Source: Pigoraptor chileana (Eukaryota > Opisthokonta > Filasterea). Taken from it: a DNA stretch of 26,934 nucleotides. The translations under genes were made by a program, and so were the position numbers. The notes beneath the pieces are model-generated. The model worked only from the letters and a program-made list of their open reading frames with translations. It ran no database searches and was not told where the DNA came from. Numbering within the stretch: position 1 is the stretch's first letter; every line of letters starts with the position of its first letter. Below are positions 1 to 10,333 of the stretch, piece by piece. The stretch covers positions 1 through 26,934 of the forward strand of contig CALSCR010000437.1 in the NCBI GenBank assembly GCA_943704495.1. The letters run 5' to 3'.

Positions 1-1
1 C

Positions 2-74
<73 letters not shown>

Positions 75-162
75 TGCACATACACATGCACATGCACATG
101 CACATGCACATGCACATGCACATGCACATACACATACAATACAATACACATACACATACACA

Positions 163-194
<32 letters not shown>

Positions 195-227
195 TGCACG
201 CATACACATACACACACGCATATACAC
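1..227. repeat. CA-rich microsatellite, (CATACA)n and (CATGCA)n hexamers
   Basis: Nearly pure alternating C-A/T-A repeat. It begins as CATACA units, changes to CATGCA units near 75-127, and returns to mixed CA. It lies inside an intron of the histidine phosphatase gene on the minus strand, so the sense strand reads TG-rich directly after the 5' splice site at 227/228. Open frames through it encode only His/Met/Thr repeats and are not genes. Confidence 0.95.
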
Positions 228-437
228 CTGAAGAAGAAGCGGCCGACAACGTATCGCTGGTCCCGATAGTCTTTCCATTGCTCAGTAAACTGGAAATTTC
301 CACACTCCTGTGAAGACACGACGATCAGTTCTCAGCATGGTATAAACATAAAAATAAGGCAACATACCCGAATAAACCAGAGGGTTGGCGGAATTGCAAC
401 GCACGCACACTCTCCCTCTCATACACACACTCATACA

Positions 438-475
<38 letters not shown>

Positions 476-998
476 GTTCTCTTATCCGCGGATCTTCCCG
501 CATCTTGCACTGCGCGGGCACAAACGCCTTGCTCAGCTCGGCGTATGTCTGTCTTGTTCGCTGAAACGGACTCACATAAAACATACACGACTCGTTGCCA
601 ATAATCGCCCGCAATGCCTTTCCGGCCTCCCTGGCCTGCGCCTTTCCGACTTCGGTGAGCTGAATCTTGCTGTCAGGAACGTGGGCATATATCTCCGGAT
701 CAATATTGCCCTCACTTTCTCCGTGTCTGACGAGAATTATGCGCTTTGGTCGCCGCCGGAGGTCCCGCCGGAATTTGTGCGCCTCGAGCTTGTCCAGTAT
801 GCAACACACGAGATTTCCGCCATCGTCGTTGAATCGGTACGATAACACGGCCCACGTAACGACGGGAATTAATCCAATACTAACACCTGCGAGAAATGCC
901 CCTCGCTGTGTCTTGAAGCCACAGGATGAGGCAACCAACGAAGCCACTGACAGCGCAGACGCCGCCGTGGCAACAACGCCCATCCGCAGCGCCTCCAT
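228..998 (-). CDS. Membrane-anchored histidine phosphatase (phosphoglycerate-mutase-like), 5' part
   Basis: Two exons are visible: 474-998 and 228-307. The gene continues past the left edge. The ATG at 998 is followed by two hydrophobic stretches (about residues 7-26 and 33-53), suggesting membrane anchoring. The catalytic RHG motif is at residues 91-93 (LVRHGESEGNID), followed by a typical SPFQRTRQT segment. Splicing CAG|GTGTGT at 473 to ACAG|GAG at 308 joins REQ to ECGNFQ, which matches the conserved REQ-x-x-GNFQ block of the broad-specificity phosphoglycerate-mutase/acid-phosphatase branch. Exon 2 ends in GRFFF plus a split Arg codon. The intron is 166 bases and starts with a (TG)n run. 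Family members are phosphomonoesterases using a phosphohistidine intermediate; the substrate cannot be read from sequence. The Cys where Asp or Trp is usual (REQ-E-C-GNFQ) is a small oddity. Confidence 0.85.
439..473. repeat. (CA)n microsatellite at a 5' splice site
   Basis: About 17 CA units on the plus strand. Read on the sense (minus) strand the tract is (GT)n and its first GT is the donor dinucleotide of intron 1 of the histidine phosphatase gene. Confidence 0.9.
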
Positions 999-1894
999 TT
1001 TTAAACGACGTACTCACTTTTGCACAAAACGAATTTTCGTGGCAGACAAATCTCCAATACCCCCTTCAATTTTATCTTTCATCGATAAACGGGCAACCAA
1101 GTAGTGCGATTCACACTGACACTTTTGCTCCGTAATATGTAAATGAAAGATCAAACACGGGTTGTTTCACTGCGAACAAAAACGCTGTCCTTCACTGATT
1201 ATGTGAGGGTGCAAAATTTGGCACTTTGATCAGACGGATGGAATTCCCTCAGTCGGGGTCAGACGACTGCGGCCGACTCCGCAGTGCCGGCAGTTACTAC
1301 CGATGCACATTGATTTGTAACGCAGTTGCCGAACGGCGTTAAACAAAACAATAGGTGCCCCTGCAGAAGAGACTGATATGACTGGCGTTAGGGCTTCAAA
1401 CATAGCTGCATTTTGCAATTGACAGGAGCATTTAAAGACCAATAAACTAATCTTGACTGCTGAGTGAGATACCGCGCGTTAACGGGCATGTCTCGACTGA
1501 TCTGGCAATGCGTTTCCCATTGTGGCCTTCCAACGGCTGAAATATTCGCCACAAAAATAGGACCCTTTTGTGTGAGCACATCGAAGCGCTCGGCTCGCTT
1601 ATCGCCCGACGTTGTGGTGTCGTCGCTCCACAATGGCATACTGTGAGGAACCGCGTGCCTGTCTCCATGCAGTCCATATGGAGGACCACTATTGAAATGC
1701 ACACCAGACGAGCCTCTCTGCTGGCGAATGCACGCCGTTCAGGGCACATCATTTTACTCCACGTAACAACAATAATTCAATACGGGAATTAAGATCCATA
1801 GTCAAATCAACCAAACGACGTGACATGTCCATCAGTCAGTATGGCACCATTGGCAGGTGTGCACTTTTGCATCGCACACACCCACGCAGACATA
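999..1894. other. Intergenic: TMCO4 3' side and histidine phosphatase promoter
   Basis: The stretch lies between two minus-strand genes. It should hold the 3' UTR of the TMCO4 homologue and the promoter of the phosphatase. Open frames here (for example minus strand 1388-1702) show no family resemblance. I see no RNA gene or repeat of note. Confidence 0.6.
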
Positions 1895-3123
1895 CTACGA
1901 CTCCTCCTCAATGGACCATGTCAGCGCACGGACATTCGGATCGTCGTCGGTTGTTTCAACATACGTCTCGGTTGAATCGGACATTGCGAGTGGGAATGTT
2001 GCACAACTTGCGGCAATCCGTTCGTCAGACGTCAAGAGAGGCGTTTCCCCAGCGTTAGTACTAAGCTCAGTACTGGCTCCAGCAGCCTCAACATGCTTTT
2101 CTGACTGCAATTGGTTGCTGTCGTTTGTCGGAAATTCCGATTTGCTCTCCGATTTCGATGCGCACATAGATTCGCCGACGACATCCGGCGCCGATTCAGC
2201 AATAATAACATTTGGCACGGCACCAATCGGAATTGCACTGACGGCCTGCGACGTCGCCATGGATGCGTCGTCCTGGTGACGAGAAATCAAATCGACCGGG
2301 TCGACAGACACTCCAAAATGCGCGTCACTGAATGAGAGAGTTTCGCCGCCGCCATCACCGCAGCTGGACAGGCCCGTCACTCGCGGCTCCTCCCTCGCAG
2401 ATGCCACGTGTACGTCCGCCGTCCGCGTGGCACTCGCTCTCCGTCGCTTCTCCCTCCTCTTTTCCGCGCGCCGTTGCCTTTTCAGCCGGCGCTGTTCCTG
2501 CTCCTCCGGAGTGAGAATCGCGTTCAGTTTGGCCTCCACTTCTTTCATCTGCGCATCTCCATCATCACCATCATCCACGTCATCCGCGTCAGCCCCGTCA
2601 TCCTCATCTGACGACGATCCCTCGTACTGGCTCTCCCCGGTGTACCCGTCCTCAGCCAGCCCTAGCTTCAACAGTATGAGACCCATGCGCCGCCCGTAGT
2701 CGGTGTGGCCCTTCACTATGGGAGTCACGTCGACGTTCTCAACACGCAGTAACGCACTGTGTGTTACTGTCAACTCGGCGTCAAAATTGAACGGCGTCGC
2801 CTCATCTTCCTTGCTGCCCTTTTCGCCATATGCAGTTCCGCTGTTCTTGCTATTCTCACCACTACTCTCAGCAATCCCACTGCGCCCGTCCTCCCCAACA
2901 GGACCCAAGCCCGCCGCAGATCTCTCCGCCGAAGCCGTGCGATAGAGAAACTTAAGAAGCCAGTCCGACGTGCAGTATCCGTTCACAAATCGACCCGCAA
3001 CAACCGAGCGCGCGCGAATCCAGCGCTCACCCCCAGCAGGAATGGGAGCGCCAAAGATGAATACGTCGCCTATGATGCCCCGCACAGGTACCTGCAAAGC
3101 AATGACAATGGGAGTATGTATGT

Positions 3124-3193
<70 letters not shown>

Positions 3194-6100
3194 GTGACGA
3201 TTGGAACATGTAAGTGGATTGCAAGGAGAACAAGGCATTTCAATTTAATCATAATACGTCGAACATCAATCAGCCTACAATGTGGCGCGTGCTCCAATCA
3301 ATTGTTGGAAGCAGAAAGTAACCTATTGTTGGAAGCAGAAGTAACACAGCGCACCTTTCGTCCTGCGAGCTCCTCCAATGCGTGGAAGATGATTTTCGCA
3401 CCGAGACTGTAGCCAATGAGGTTGACTGGTCTGTGCCCATGAAGGCGGCGAGATAGGACGTCGGCAAGCACCTTGCCCGCCTCTGTTTGCGGAGATGTAG
3501 TATTCAAATCAGTATCTTAGGCGCTGTGCCCATGGAATCCATGCTTGCGCAGAGCGAGAAACAAGCACACAAGACATGCATATATTCAATGCATTCCTAC
3601 AGCATATTCGATTATTTAAAGAGATATAATTGGAGGGAGACACAGCGTGAAAAAATGCAAAAATTCAAACTGCTACTCAAGGCGGCACCCTTGCACACCG
3701 ACTGCCACGCAACATAGACAGAGAGAGGGCGCGTAGGATCACCGTCAAATGTGGAATCCGCTCACAAACTTCGTGGCGTATAAAATTCTCACAGCTCCAC
3801 AAGGCCCTGATAAAAACCATACAAACACATGCACACGTCCACGCTCACCTTCTGCACGGCTCATGCATATGCCCCACGGATTGTCAATGATATCGGCCAC
3901 CTGCAGCAGTGCGGCTGGCCATACAATCGCCGCCACAAGACCGGCGAGAACAGTCTGTTGTATGGCCTGGCTTGCCGCGTACCTGCATGCAGGCACAGAG
4001 GACGCCGAGTTAATGTAAGGAGAGGGCAGTCGATGTTGTTCCACAACAGAATGTCAAAAAAACCATTCGCTCGATCAAATCGATGAATTTTTGTGTTCAG
4101 GCAGTGAAACATGATACCACACACACACGCATGCTGCACACACGCACATGCACACACACACACACAAATATATAAAAAGAATTAAACATACCAACCACAT
4201 GCAGTTTACACAGTTTACACACACATACACATCGAATACTCACCCGATAATTTGACTAGTTATCATATCCTCTATAACGCGTCCCAAATTTCGGAGTTCC
4301 TTCGATTCCCATCGCAGCGAATATCGGTCCCCACATTCCTGGAGATGTCTCCATGGACGCGCAAAGGTGTGGCTCTTTGCACCGAGCCAACCCGTCACAC
4401 ATATCACGGCGTGGAGGCCTGACGTCCGACCAAGATGCTCGAAAGAAAACTCATTCACTGCGCACCGTCACGTGTAAAACAAGCAGAATGTGGAGAGCGG
4501 CGATTGCACAAAGGCGCGTGGAGTCGCGATAGGGTTGAGTTGAGATGCGACGGCTTTGGAAAGGTACAAGAAAAGTGGCGGAATACTATGTCTATGGTGC
4601 GGAGAATATGGCCAGTGGCCCTTATATACGTTCGAAACCACCCAACGAAAAGAGTGCGGTGATTCGCAGTGACCCAGTTGAGGCACGACACACCAATCAT
4701 ACAATTGTCGCATGCAACACACACGCACACGCACACGCACACACGCACACGCACACACACACAAGCACGCACACAAACACACAAACACACACACACACAC
4801 AAACACCGAAGCGCGCACGCACCCGATCCAGTTCTTCGGGCCATCTTGAACCCCGTAAGGCCGCCACCCGCAGTGCCAAACAGAACGCCCAAGAGAGCAG
4901 CGCCACTGGTGGTTGCAAGGAAGCCCGCTCCACCCGCGCCGATGAATGTGCCTGCCCCCGCAGCTATCAGTGGAGCCGCCAGGCCACCTGCACGCACATG
5001 TGCATACATGCACACACGCAAAATACAGATATCATTGGTTAACACATGTGCCACCTGAACAGAAGTCCCACACAGCATCAGATGACCATAACTTCACAGT
5101 TTAACAAGATCGAGTGGCTATTTGTGGGCAAGCACACTCAGCCTCCCAATAGACGCAATTCCATCCGCACACGTGCCTGTGAGTCCAATCGCAACGCCGC
5201 CGCCAATCGCCGCCAATCCCACCAGCAAGTACCGCTTTCTCTTCTTCTTCTTTTCGCTCCTGAGCCTCTCATCTCTCTCCGCGTCCGATTCCATTTCTCC
5301 TATTCGCAACTCTTCTGCGAGCGCATCTTCGTATTCAACAGCACACCGAGCGGGAATGCCAACCAGGGAGGTCAGACGTAACGCAGCTGTGCGCGCACGT
5401 GAGTCGTAACACCCGTCGTGTATGGAGAAGTGTATGACGTCCTGCATCGCTATCCAGGGAGCAGTTGATCCCTCGGGATCCTGCATATGCGTGGACATGC
5501 ATGTGGGATTTAAGTCACCTGTATGTCTGAATGTGTGTGTGTCCGTCTGTATTTGTATGTGTCCTATGCTTACAGATACCACACTTAGCTGCTACTATGC
5601 CGCCATTTGTCATCTCTATAGCGAGAGAGAACTCATGCTCTGGCATCCACGCCATTATCGAAAGCAAACATTAAACAGCTGACAGGAACGACGACGCAAA
5701 AGAAGTTGTAACAGCATAAACCAAGCGTATATCCACACTACATGTGTCATGTTACATCCAAAAGAGAGATATTGTCAGCGAATATCACAGTAAGTAGTGT
5801 GCATTTTAATGGACGAGAACAGCATGCCAAACACTACCCACCGAATCAGACGTGAACTCGGCCGCAAACACATCGAGTGCATCTGGAATTGCACCCCGCA
5901 TAATCTCCACTATTGACCTGTGCATCAACACAACGTCCCAACAAATAATTCGAAATAATACTGTCTTCAGTTATCTGTCATCTGTTATACAATACTGGCA
6001 TGCTATGTGTGACACATGATCCTCGCTTCGTGTTGCTTCGCTTCTGATGCACAATTAGCGATCAGATGGCAACGTACCCCTGTGATGTCTCGGGGAGTCC

Positions 6101-6469
6101 AAGCCGCTCCAAAAGTCGATTAATGTATTCGGACGCCCAGGCAGAGTCGACATCAGCGGCATCTCCTCCGCTGTGACTATGGGGGAGCAACGATGCAACC
6201 AGACCAGCATACGCGTATCGTTTGTGCACGGGAAGGTCGCCAATCACCTCGGGGGCTTTCCATCCGTCCGTTGCAATCGCATCTAGGGCCTCCGCCTCTT
6301 CTTCCACTGCGGCACGTGCTCCTCCCTTGCTCTCGCTGCTCTTCTTGACCGAAAAGCCGAGCAGTGCACGTGACAGCCGCGAGGGCTCAGGGCTGCCTGA
6401 CCGCACGTCTGTGGCGTCGTCCTCCGGCGCATCCTTGCCGATGCCCATCTTGCCGAAAAAGGCTTTCAT
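1895..6469 (-). CDS. TMCO4: TMCO4 homologue, DUF726 membrane alpha/beta hydrolase
   Basis: Eight exons join in phase: 6078-6469, 5842-5917, 5177-5480, 4823-4987, 4244-4457, 3849-3982, 3355-3482 and 1895-3091, giving 869 residues. The DUF726 core is clear. There is a Gly/Ala-rich membrane block (about 230-305, with AIGLTGGLAAPLIAAG), then EFSFE-HLG and LRWESKEL, IDNPW, and a nucleophile elbow GYSLG at 452-456 (Ser454). NGYCTSDW follows (Asp514), and then VENVDV with GH-x-x-Y (His600), completing a likely Ser-Asp-His triad. Relatives are human TMCO4 and a yeast lipase-like protein; activity here is inferred. Between GLGPV (532-536) and VENVDV (588) sits an insert of about 50 mostly polar residues. 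The C-terminal 250 residues are a low-complexity tail: acidic (633-650), then strongly basic (672-689), then Ser/Thr-rich. Intron 3 uses a GC donor. Intron 7 carries a 60-base (GT)n tract on the plus strand. The ATG at 6469 is the first in frame. Confidence 0.93.
3127..3186. repeat. (GT)30 microsatellite in TMCO4 intron 7
   Basis: Pure GT repeat on the plus strand, thus (CA)n in the transcript, ending about 35 bases upstream of the acceptor at 3092. The open frames through it (Cys-Val or His-Thr runs) are artefacts. Confidence 0.97.
3301..3345. repeat. Tandem direct repeat of about 22 bp
   Basis: ATTGTTGGAAGCAGAA followed by (A)GTAAC occurs twice in a row, at 3301-3322 and 3325-3345, with one base of difference. 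It lies in TMCO4 intron 7 just inside the 5' splice site (3354). Confidence 0.85.
3493..3540. repeat. Short dispersed repeat, copy A
   Basis: The segment from AGATGTAG to CATGGAATCCA resembles 26801-26850 at roughly four of five positions, with one gap. It lies in TMCO4 intron 6, immediately upstream (on the sense strand) of the acceptor at 3483. No coding content is visible. The family is unknown to me; it could be a remnant of a short interspersed element. Confidence 0.6.
4713..4804. repeat. CA-rich microsatellite in TMCO4 intron 4
   Basis: Imperfect (CA)n with ACGC and AAAC interruptions. On the sense strand it is TG-rich and begins about 20 bases after the donor at 4822. Confidence 0.9.
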
Positions 6470-6944
6470 TGTGGCCCAATAGTCCGTACGCTCGACAATC
6501 CTTCAGTCGTTCTTCCTCAGCCACTGACGACGTATTATGTTGAGTTCACGGCGCCTTCATTCCGAGGGGGTGTAAACATACATATGCTCGCAACAGGATG
6601 AACGTTCTTGAACGCATCATGTGATCTCTTTTTCAGTGAATTCTATTCAGCAGTTACTGTACGGTGGACTAATGCCGGCAACAAACTCGGCGTCACCACA
6701 ATTTCGATTGCATGCTCACGTGAGTGTCCCAGTGATTTGAAGAATTCGAGTAATTCTTGACCCGAAATGCCACTCGTTCCAATTTACGACCCTCGGGTGT
6801 GTATATTATAATGTTGTAACAGCACAAGCTGGCCCCGGGAATCATTTTCGCATATACATATATATAAAACAATCACATCCTTCACTGCCTATTAACGTGT
6901 GGCATAAAGGGGGGTATTCGATTCGCTCAGTTTAGTGGGCATCT
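6470..6944. other. Intergenic: TMCO4 promoter and DCP2 3' side
   Basis: Holds the upstream region of the TMCO4 homologue (start at 6469) and the 3' UTR of DCP2 (stop at 6945-6947). An AT-rich run of TATA steps at about 6850-6868 is the only visible feature. No gene seen. Confidence 0.55.
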
Positions 6945-8743
6945 TTACAGCATAAGGCTTGCAAGAATAGCGTCTTTGTCAAAGCAAAACGACAAGAATG
7001 CGTTTGCGGATGCATGCGCCGAGTGGGGATTCGGGGCGGACGTCTGATTCGCGCCTGCCAAACTCCCTGCAAAGTACGCAAGAGGAGAACAGGCGCGCAT
7101 GGAAGTAAAGTACAACACATAGAAGCGGAGAAGAGAAAAGGACGGGGGAGGAACGGGGGGAGTAAACGTCAGTGCTTTCAGAGACGCGTGAAAGTGGGGC
7201 GTGCCATGCTTGAATCCTACAACAACAGCAACAGCAATAACAACAACAATGGGACCCACCCGCTCCTCCCATGCCAAGCATCGCACGTAGCGCATCCAGC
7301 GACGGATCTCCAGAAGCAGTTGTCAACGGCGAGCGCACGGCCTCAAACGACGGCCCATATGCTGCACCTTGTCTGCTGAGCGACGCCACTGCCACGTTGT
7401 GGTGTGGTACTCCGAAAACAGCGTCCATGCTACCACTGGGTCCCAGGGGAATTATCGGGGGACCCAATTCGAGATGCGGCCACGCAGTTCCCTTGGGAGC
7501 CATGGGCTGTGTTGCAATGGGGGATCCATACATTCCGTTGCCTCCAGGCATATTATTAGCGAGGCTGCGCTGTGGCGTGAGAGGGACGGATGGCGCCGGC
7601 GCAATGACCAGGCGCGAGAGGGCCTCTTGGTTTGCCTTGAGGCGTGTCTTGCCATGCTTGGAGAGCCAGCTCTTCAACCGGCTGCAAACAAACAAAACAA
7701 CAGACACAAACACACGCACACACACACACACATAAACAAATAAACAACCAGGGAATTAATACAGATGGCAGACACAGACGGGACGAAAGCAATTATTCTC
7801 TCAATCGGTAGCCCTTTTCTTCTTAATATGTACCCACCCAATAAATGCCGCCACAAGGAAGAACTTGTTGGACGCCCCACTGTCCCGTGACGTTGGCAGG
7901 TCCTCAATTTTGAAGAATTCGATGCGCTGCGTATTTTGGCAGCATTGAATTTAACAATCAATACACTCGCTGACGGCAATAACACAACGATGGTTGTGTG
8001 GAGTAATGTGTGGTTGTTTGTACTTCATGAGTGTGGTCATGTGTGGTGTGTGGTGTGCGGCGTGTGCGCAGATTTTTGTTTCGTTGTGTTTGCTTTGTTG
8101 TGTGTTATGTCATGCAGAATTTGTGGTGTTTGAACACCGCACGAATACCACATCCTCCATTGAGTTATCAACGGACAAGGAGTTGTAATTTGGGTGGCTA
8201 ATGTGGAAATGTCGCTGCACCCACGCTGATTTCCTTGCGGGTTTGTGGGTTAAACTGCGTTGATTCTGGCACTCCCACAATGAAATAGAGACGCGTTTTC
8301 TGCTCGTGGATCACGACCTCGACATAGTCGTTCTCCTTAATAAGACTGCTCACGTCCATCCCAGTCTCCTCCATCACCTGTGCGCATGGACGCGTCCATA
8401 ACACGAATGATGCAGGACGCACAATGAGTGTCGCTACTTCAATTCTCGATGTTCTCTCGTTTCGCACTCGGCCTACTAGGGAATACATTGCAGCAGTGCA
8501 CAAACAACACCAGCACAAGAAACAAGCGCACCTCGCGGATGGCGCAGTTTGCCTCTGTTTCGTCCTTGTTTATCTTCCCCTTTGGAAACCCCCACGATGC
8601 CCTTGACGCCCATCCCTTGACCAAGAGCGCCTGTGGTGCGCACAATGATAACAAAGCCATGCAATGGCAATCAAGATGAGACGCGTTGTGTTGTCGAAAA
8701 CAGGTTAGTTGTGGACAAAAATATAAGTTGTCCTTAAACAAAC

Positions 8744-8775
<32 letters not shown>

Positions 8776-9560
8776 CAGACCTAGCACAAGAGAGATGTAA
8801 GATCCACATCAGTGTCTTTGATGCTATGCCGATGGATTTGACAGCAACAAGAGAAACAAACACATTTTCGAATACACACACACACACAGACACACACGAG
8901 ATGGACGGCATGCGATCGCAAGCACCTTGTCCAGCTTTTCGTTAATAATGATGGCGCCGCACACCGGAATGAGGAATTTATACTCCATGAACTTTTTAAA
9001 GAATGCTTCTGTCTGTTCGGCAAATGGCTGCAAAATGGGGCAGTGTCGGAAGACTGAGAGAGGAAAGTGCAGGGACTGGTCAAGGACAAAAGATGCACAC
9101 ATTGCATGCACGATCATTGAGTTAACACAAAGCAGAGAGCACATCTCAGATGTTTGGTATCATGTGTATGCGTACAAATGCGGTGTATGTTTGTGTGTGT
9201 GTATGTCGTCAGATTATTGGATGGCGGATACTAAGCGCTGCAAATTCCCTCGGAGAATAGTTTCTCAACTCCGGCCATTGCTCTCTGCTCGGAAAATTCA
9301 AAAGGCACAAGCCAAAAAGTGAGTGCATTTGTTACAAACCATTGACATGATGCAACGACATGTGAAGCACACGAAATCTTACGCTTCCGCCATCATCCAC
9401 TCACGCCATCATCCACTCACCTGTAAAAGTCAGAGTAAAACCACTGTGCTTGCTCGACCTGGAACAATATTCGCTCAAACGATGAAAGCTCTTCGGCGGG
9501 CACATTGAGAATGAATCGACTGCAAAGGTCGTCCAAAATGGTGTCGATTGGTGGCGCCAT
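6945..9560 (-). CDS. DCP2: mRNA-decapping enzyme DCP2 (Nudix hydrolase)
   Basis: Eight exons join in phase: 9421-9560, 9232-9284, 8926-9053, 8532-8630, 8225-8377, 7838-7926, 7260-7681 and 6945-7066, giving 401 residues. The N-terminal DCP2 domain starts DDLCSRFILNVP and includes FERILFQVEQAQWFYSDFYR and FRHCPIL. The Nudix domain carries WGFPKGK and a complete Nudix box (GX5E-X7-RE-X2-EE-X-G) at residues 125-146, with metal-binding Glu140, Glu143 and Glu144. It is followed by the Box B helix (FFKIEDLP, FFLVAAFIGRLKSWL). DCP2 removes the m7G cap from mRNA in cytoplasmic P-bodies with DCP1. The C-terminal tail (about 225-361) is Pro/Gly-rich and disordered. The last exon ends in FLSFCFDKDAILASLML, a short hydrophobic motif probably used for partner binding. 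If intron 7 is retained, the frame stays open and gives a Cys-rich tail ending at 6979. The start at 9560 is chosen because the family begins just before the DDLCSRF block. Confidence 0.95.
7703..7733. repeat. CA microsatellite in DCP2 intron 6
   Basis: Short (CA)n run on the plus strand, about 20-50 bases from the acceptor at 7682. On the sense strand it is a TG tract next to a 3' splice site, contrary to the usual arrangement in this window. Confidence 0.85.
8742..8776. repeat. Compound (CA)n(TA)n microsatellite in DCP2 intron 3
   Basis: About nine CA units followed by about eight TA units. A second CA tract at 8872-8898 sits about 27 bases from the donor at 8925, giving TG-rich sequence early in the intron on the sense strand. 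Confidence 0.9.
9389..9420. repeat. Perfect 16-bp tandem duplication of a 5' splice site
   Basis: On the minus strand GTGAGTGGATGATGGC occurs twice head to tail, at 9420-9405 and 9404-9389. The first copy is the donor of DCP2 intron 1, so an identical donor lies 16 bases downstream. Confidence 0.9.
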
Positions 9561-9769
9561 CTTTCCTTCGATAGGCAACCAAGCCCACCGCCACACCGTC
9601 CAAACGCACACGAGAAGAGAAAAAAAGAGTCAGAGCGCTCAATGCGCGAGATACGTTCAAATATTGTACAGTACAAGGGGGTTGATGCTATAACGCCAGA
9701 CCTCCAATATTAGTCCATAAATGCCGGCCGGCTCTGAGTTGCCGAAAGTGGTGACATCATGCACTGTGA

Positions 9770-9777
9770 TGACGTCA
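9770..9777. promoter_or_regulatory. CRE-like palindrome TGACGTCA upstream of DCP2
   Basis: A perfect CRE/ATF-type octamer 210 bases upstream of the DCP2 start codon. A second perfect copy lies at 12794-12801 upstream of OTUD3. Binding is inferred only from the motif. Confidence 0.45.
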
Positions 9778-9814
9778 TAACGGCTGTAACGTCAAGTAAC
9801 ATTACGCCCGCCGC

Positions 9815-9964
9815 ACCAAGGGTTCTCATTATGGGAAGAATACATGTCCTCACTTAGAAGTTTCACAGCACCTTAGTCCTTTTTGGGCGCGATTAGCCGA
9901 TCTATTTTCTTTGTTTTTTTTGGCACATTGAGAAACTATCTACGATGAGTTGAGAACCCTTGGT
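9815..9964. repeat. 14-bp perfect inverted repeats bounding 150 bp
   Basis: ACCAAGGGTTCTCA at 9815-9828 has its exact reverse complement at 9951-9964. The enclosed sequence is AT-rich and non-coding. It could be a tiny non-autonomous DNA element, but no target-site duplication is evident, or a regulatory or stem-loop structure. Confidence 0.45.
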
Positions 9965-10333
9965 ATGACCGATTCTACCGGGTCGGTGCACGACGCGACT
10001 GATCCGCTGCCGATCGCCGTGGTTGCACAGAACATGCACACAGCAGCATAGCTTGTTCATCTTTTGAGAGTGCAGTTCCAACACCGACGCCTCTGAAGAT
10101 TCCACGGGATCGGTCCGTTTCTGACGCTCGGCTGGAGGTCACTTTTTCGGTCAGCCAACGTATCATAATACTGGCCGCAGTACCAACTGAACACAACCCA
10201 TCTGGACAAACCGGTCCCTCGGTAAACGGGAATTCTGCTTATATTACAATAAACGCAAAGACAAATTCGAAAGGCTGAAGCGCGCGAAAACAGGCGCAAT
10301 TAAGTAGATATACAAACGCAAAAGCAACTCAGT

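Larger units (their letters stand above)
9561..10333. other. Intergenic: DCP2 promoter and OTUD3 3' side
   Basis: Contains a perfect TGACGTCA site and a 14-bp inverted repeat, both listed separately. No gene is supported. The short open frames at 9902-10299 have no recognisable content. Confidence 0.6.

Noticed and set aside
74-313. Open frames encoding His-Met, His-Thr or Cys-Val runs, here and at 3027-3297 and 4545-5078
   Set aside because: They are translations of CA/TG microsatellites lying in introns of genes on the other or same strand.
1388-1752. Minus-strand open frames of about 100 codons between two genes
   Set aside because: No domain or splice partner; overlapping frames are equally long, as expected by chance in this base composition.
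4120-4230. Tandem CA units as a possible CRISPR-like or satellite array
   Set aside because: Simple dinucleotide repeats without spacers.
5170-5176. Canonical GT donor four bases past the GC donor in TMCO4 intron 3
   Set aside because: Using it breaks the frame and the conserved GLTGGLAAPL block.
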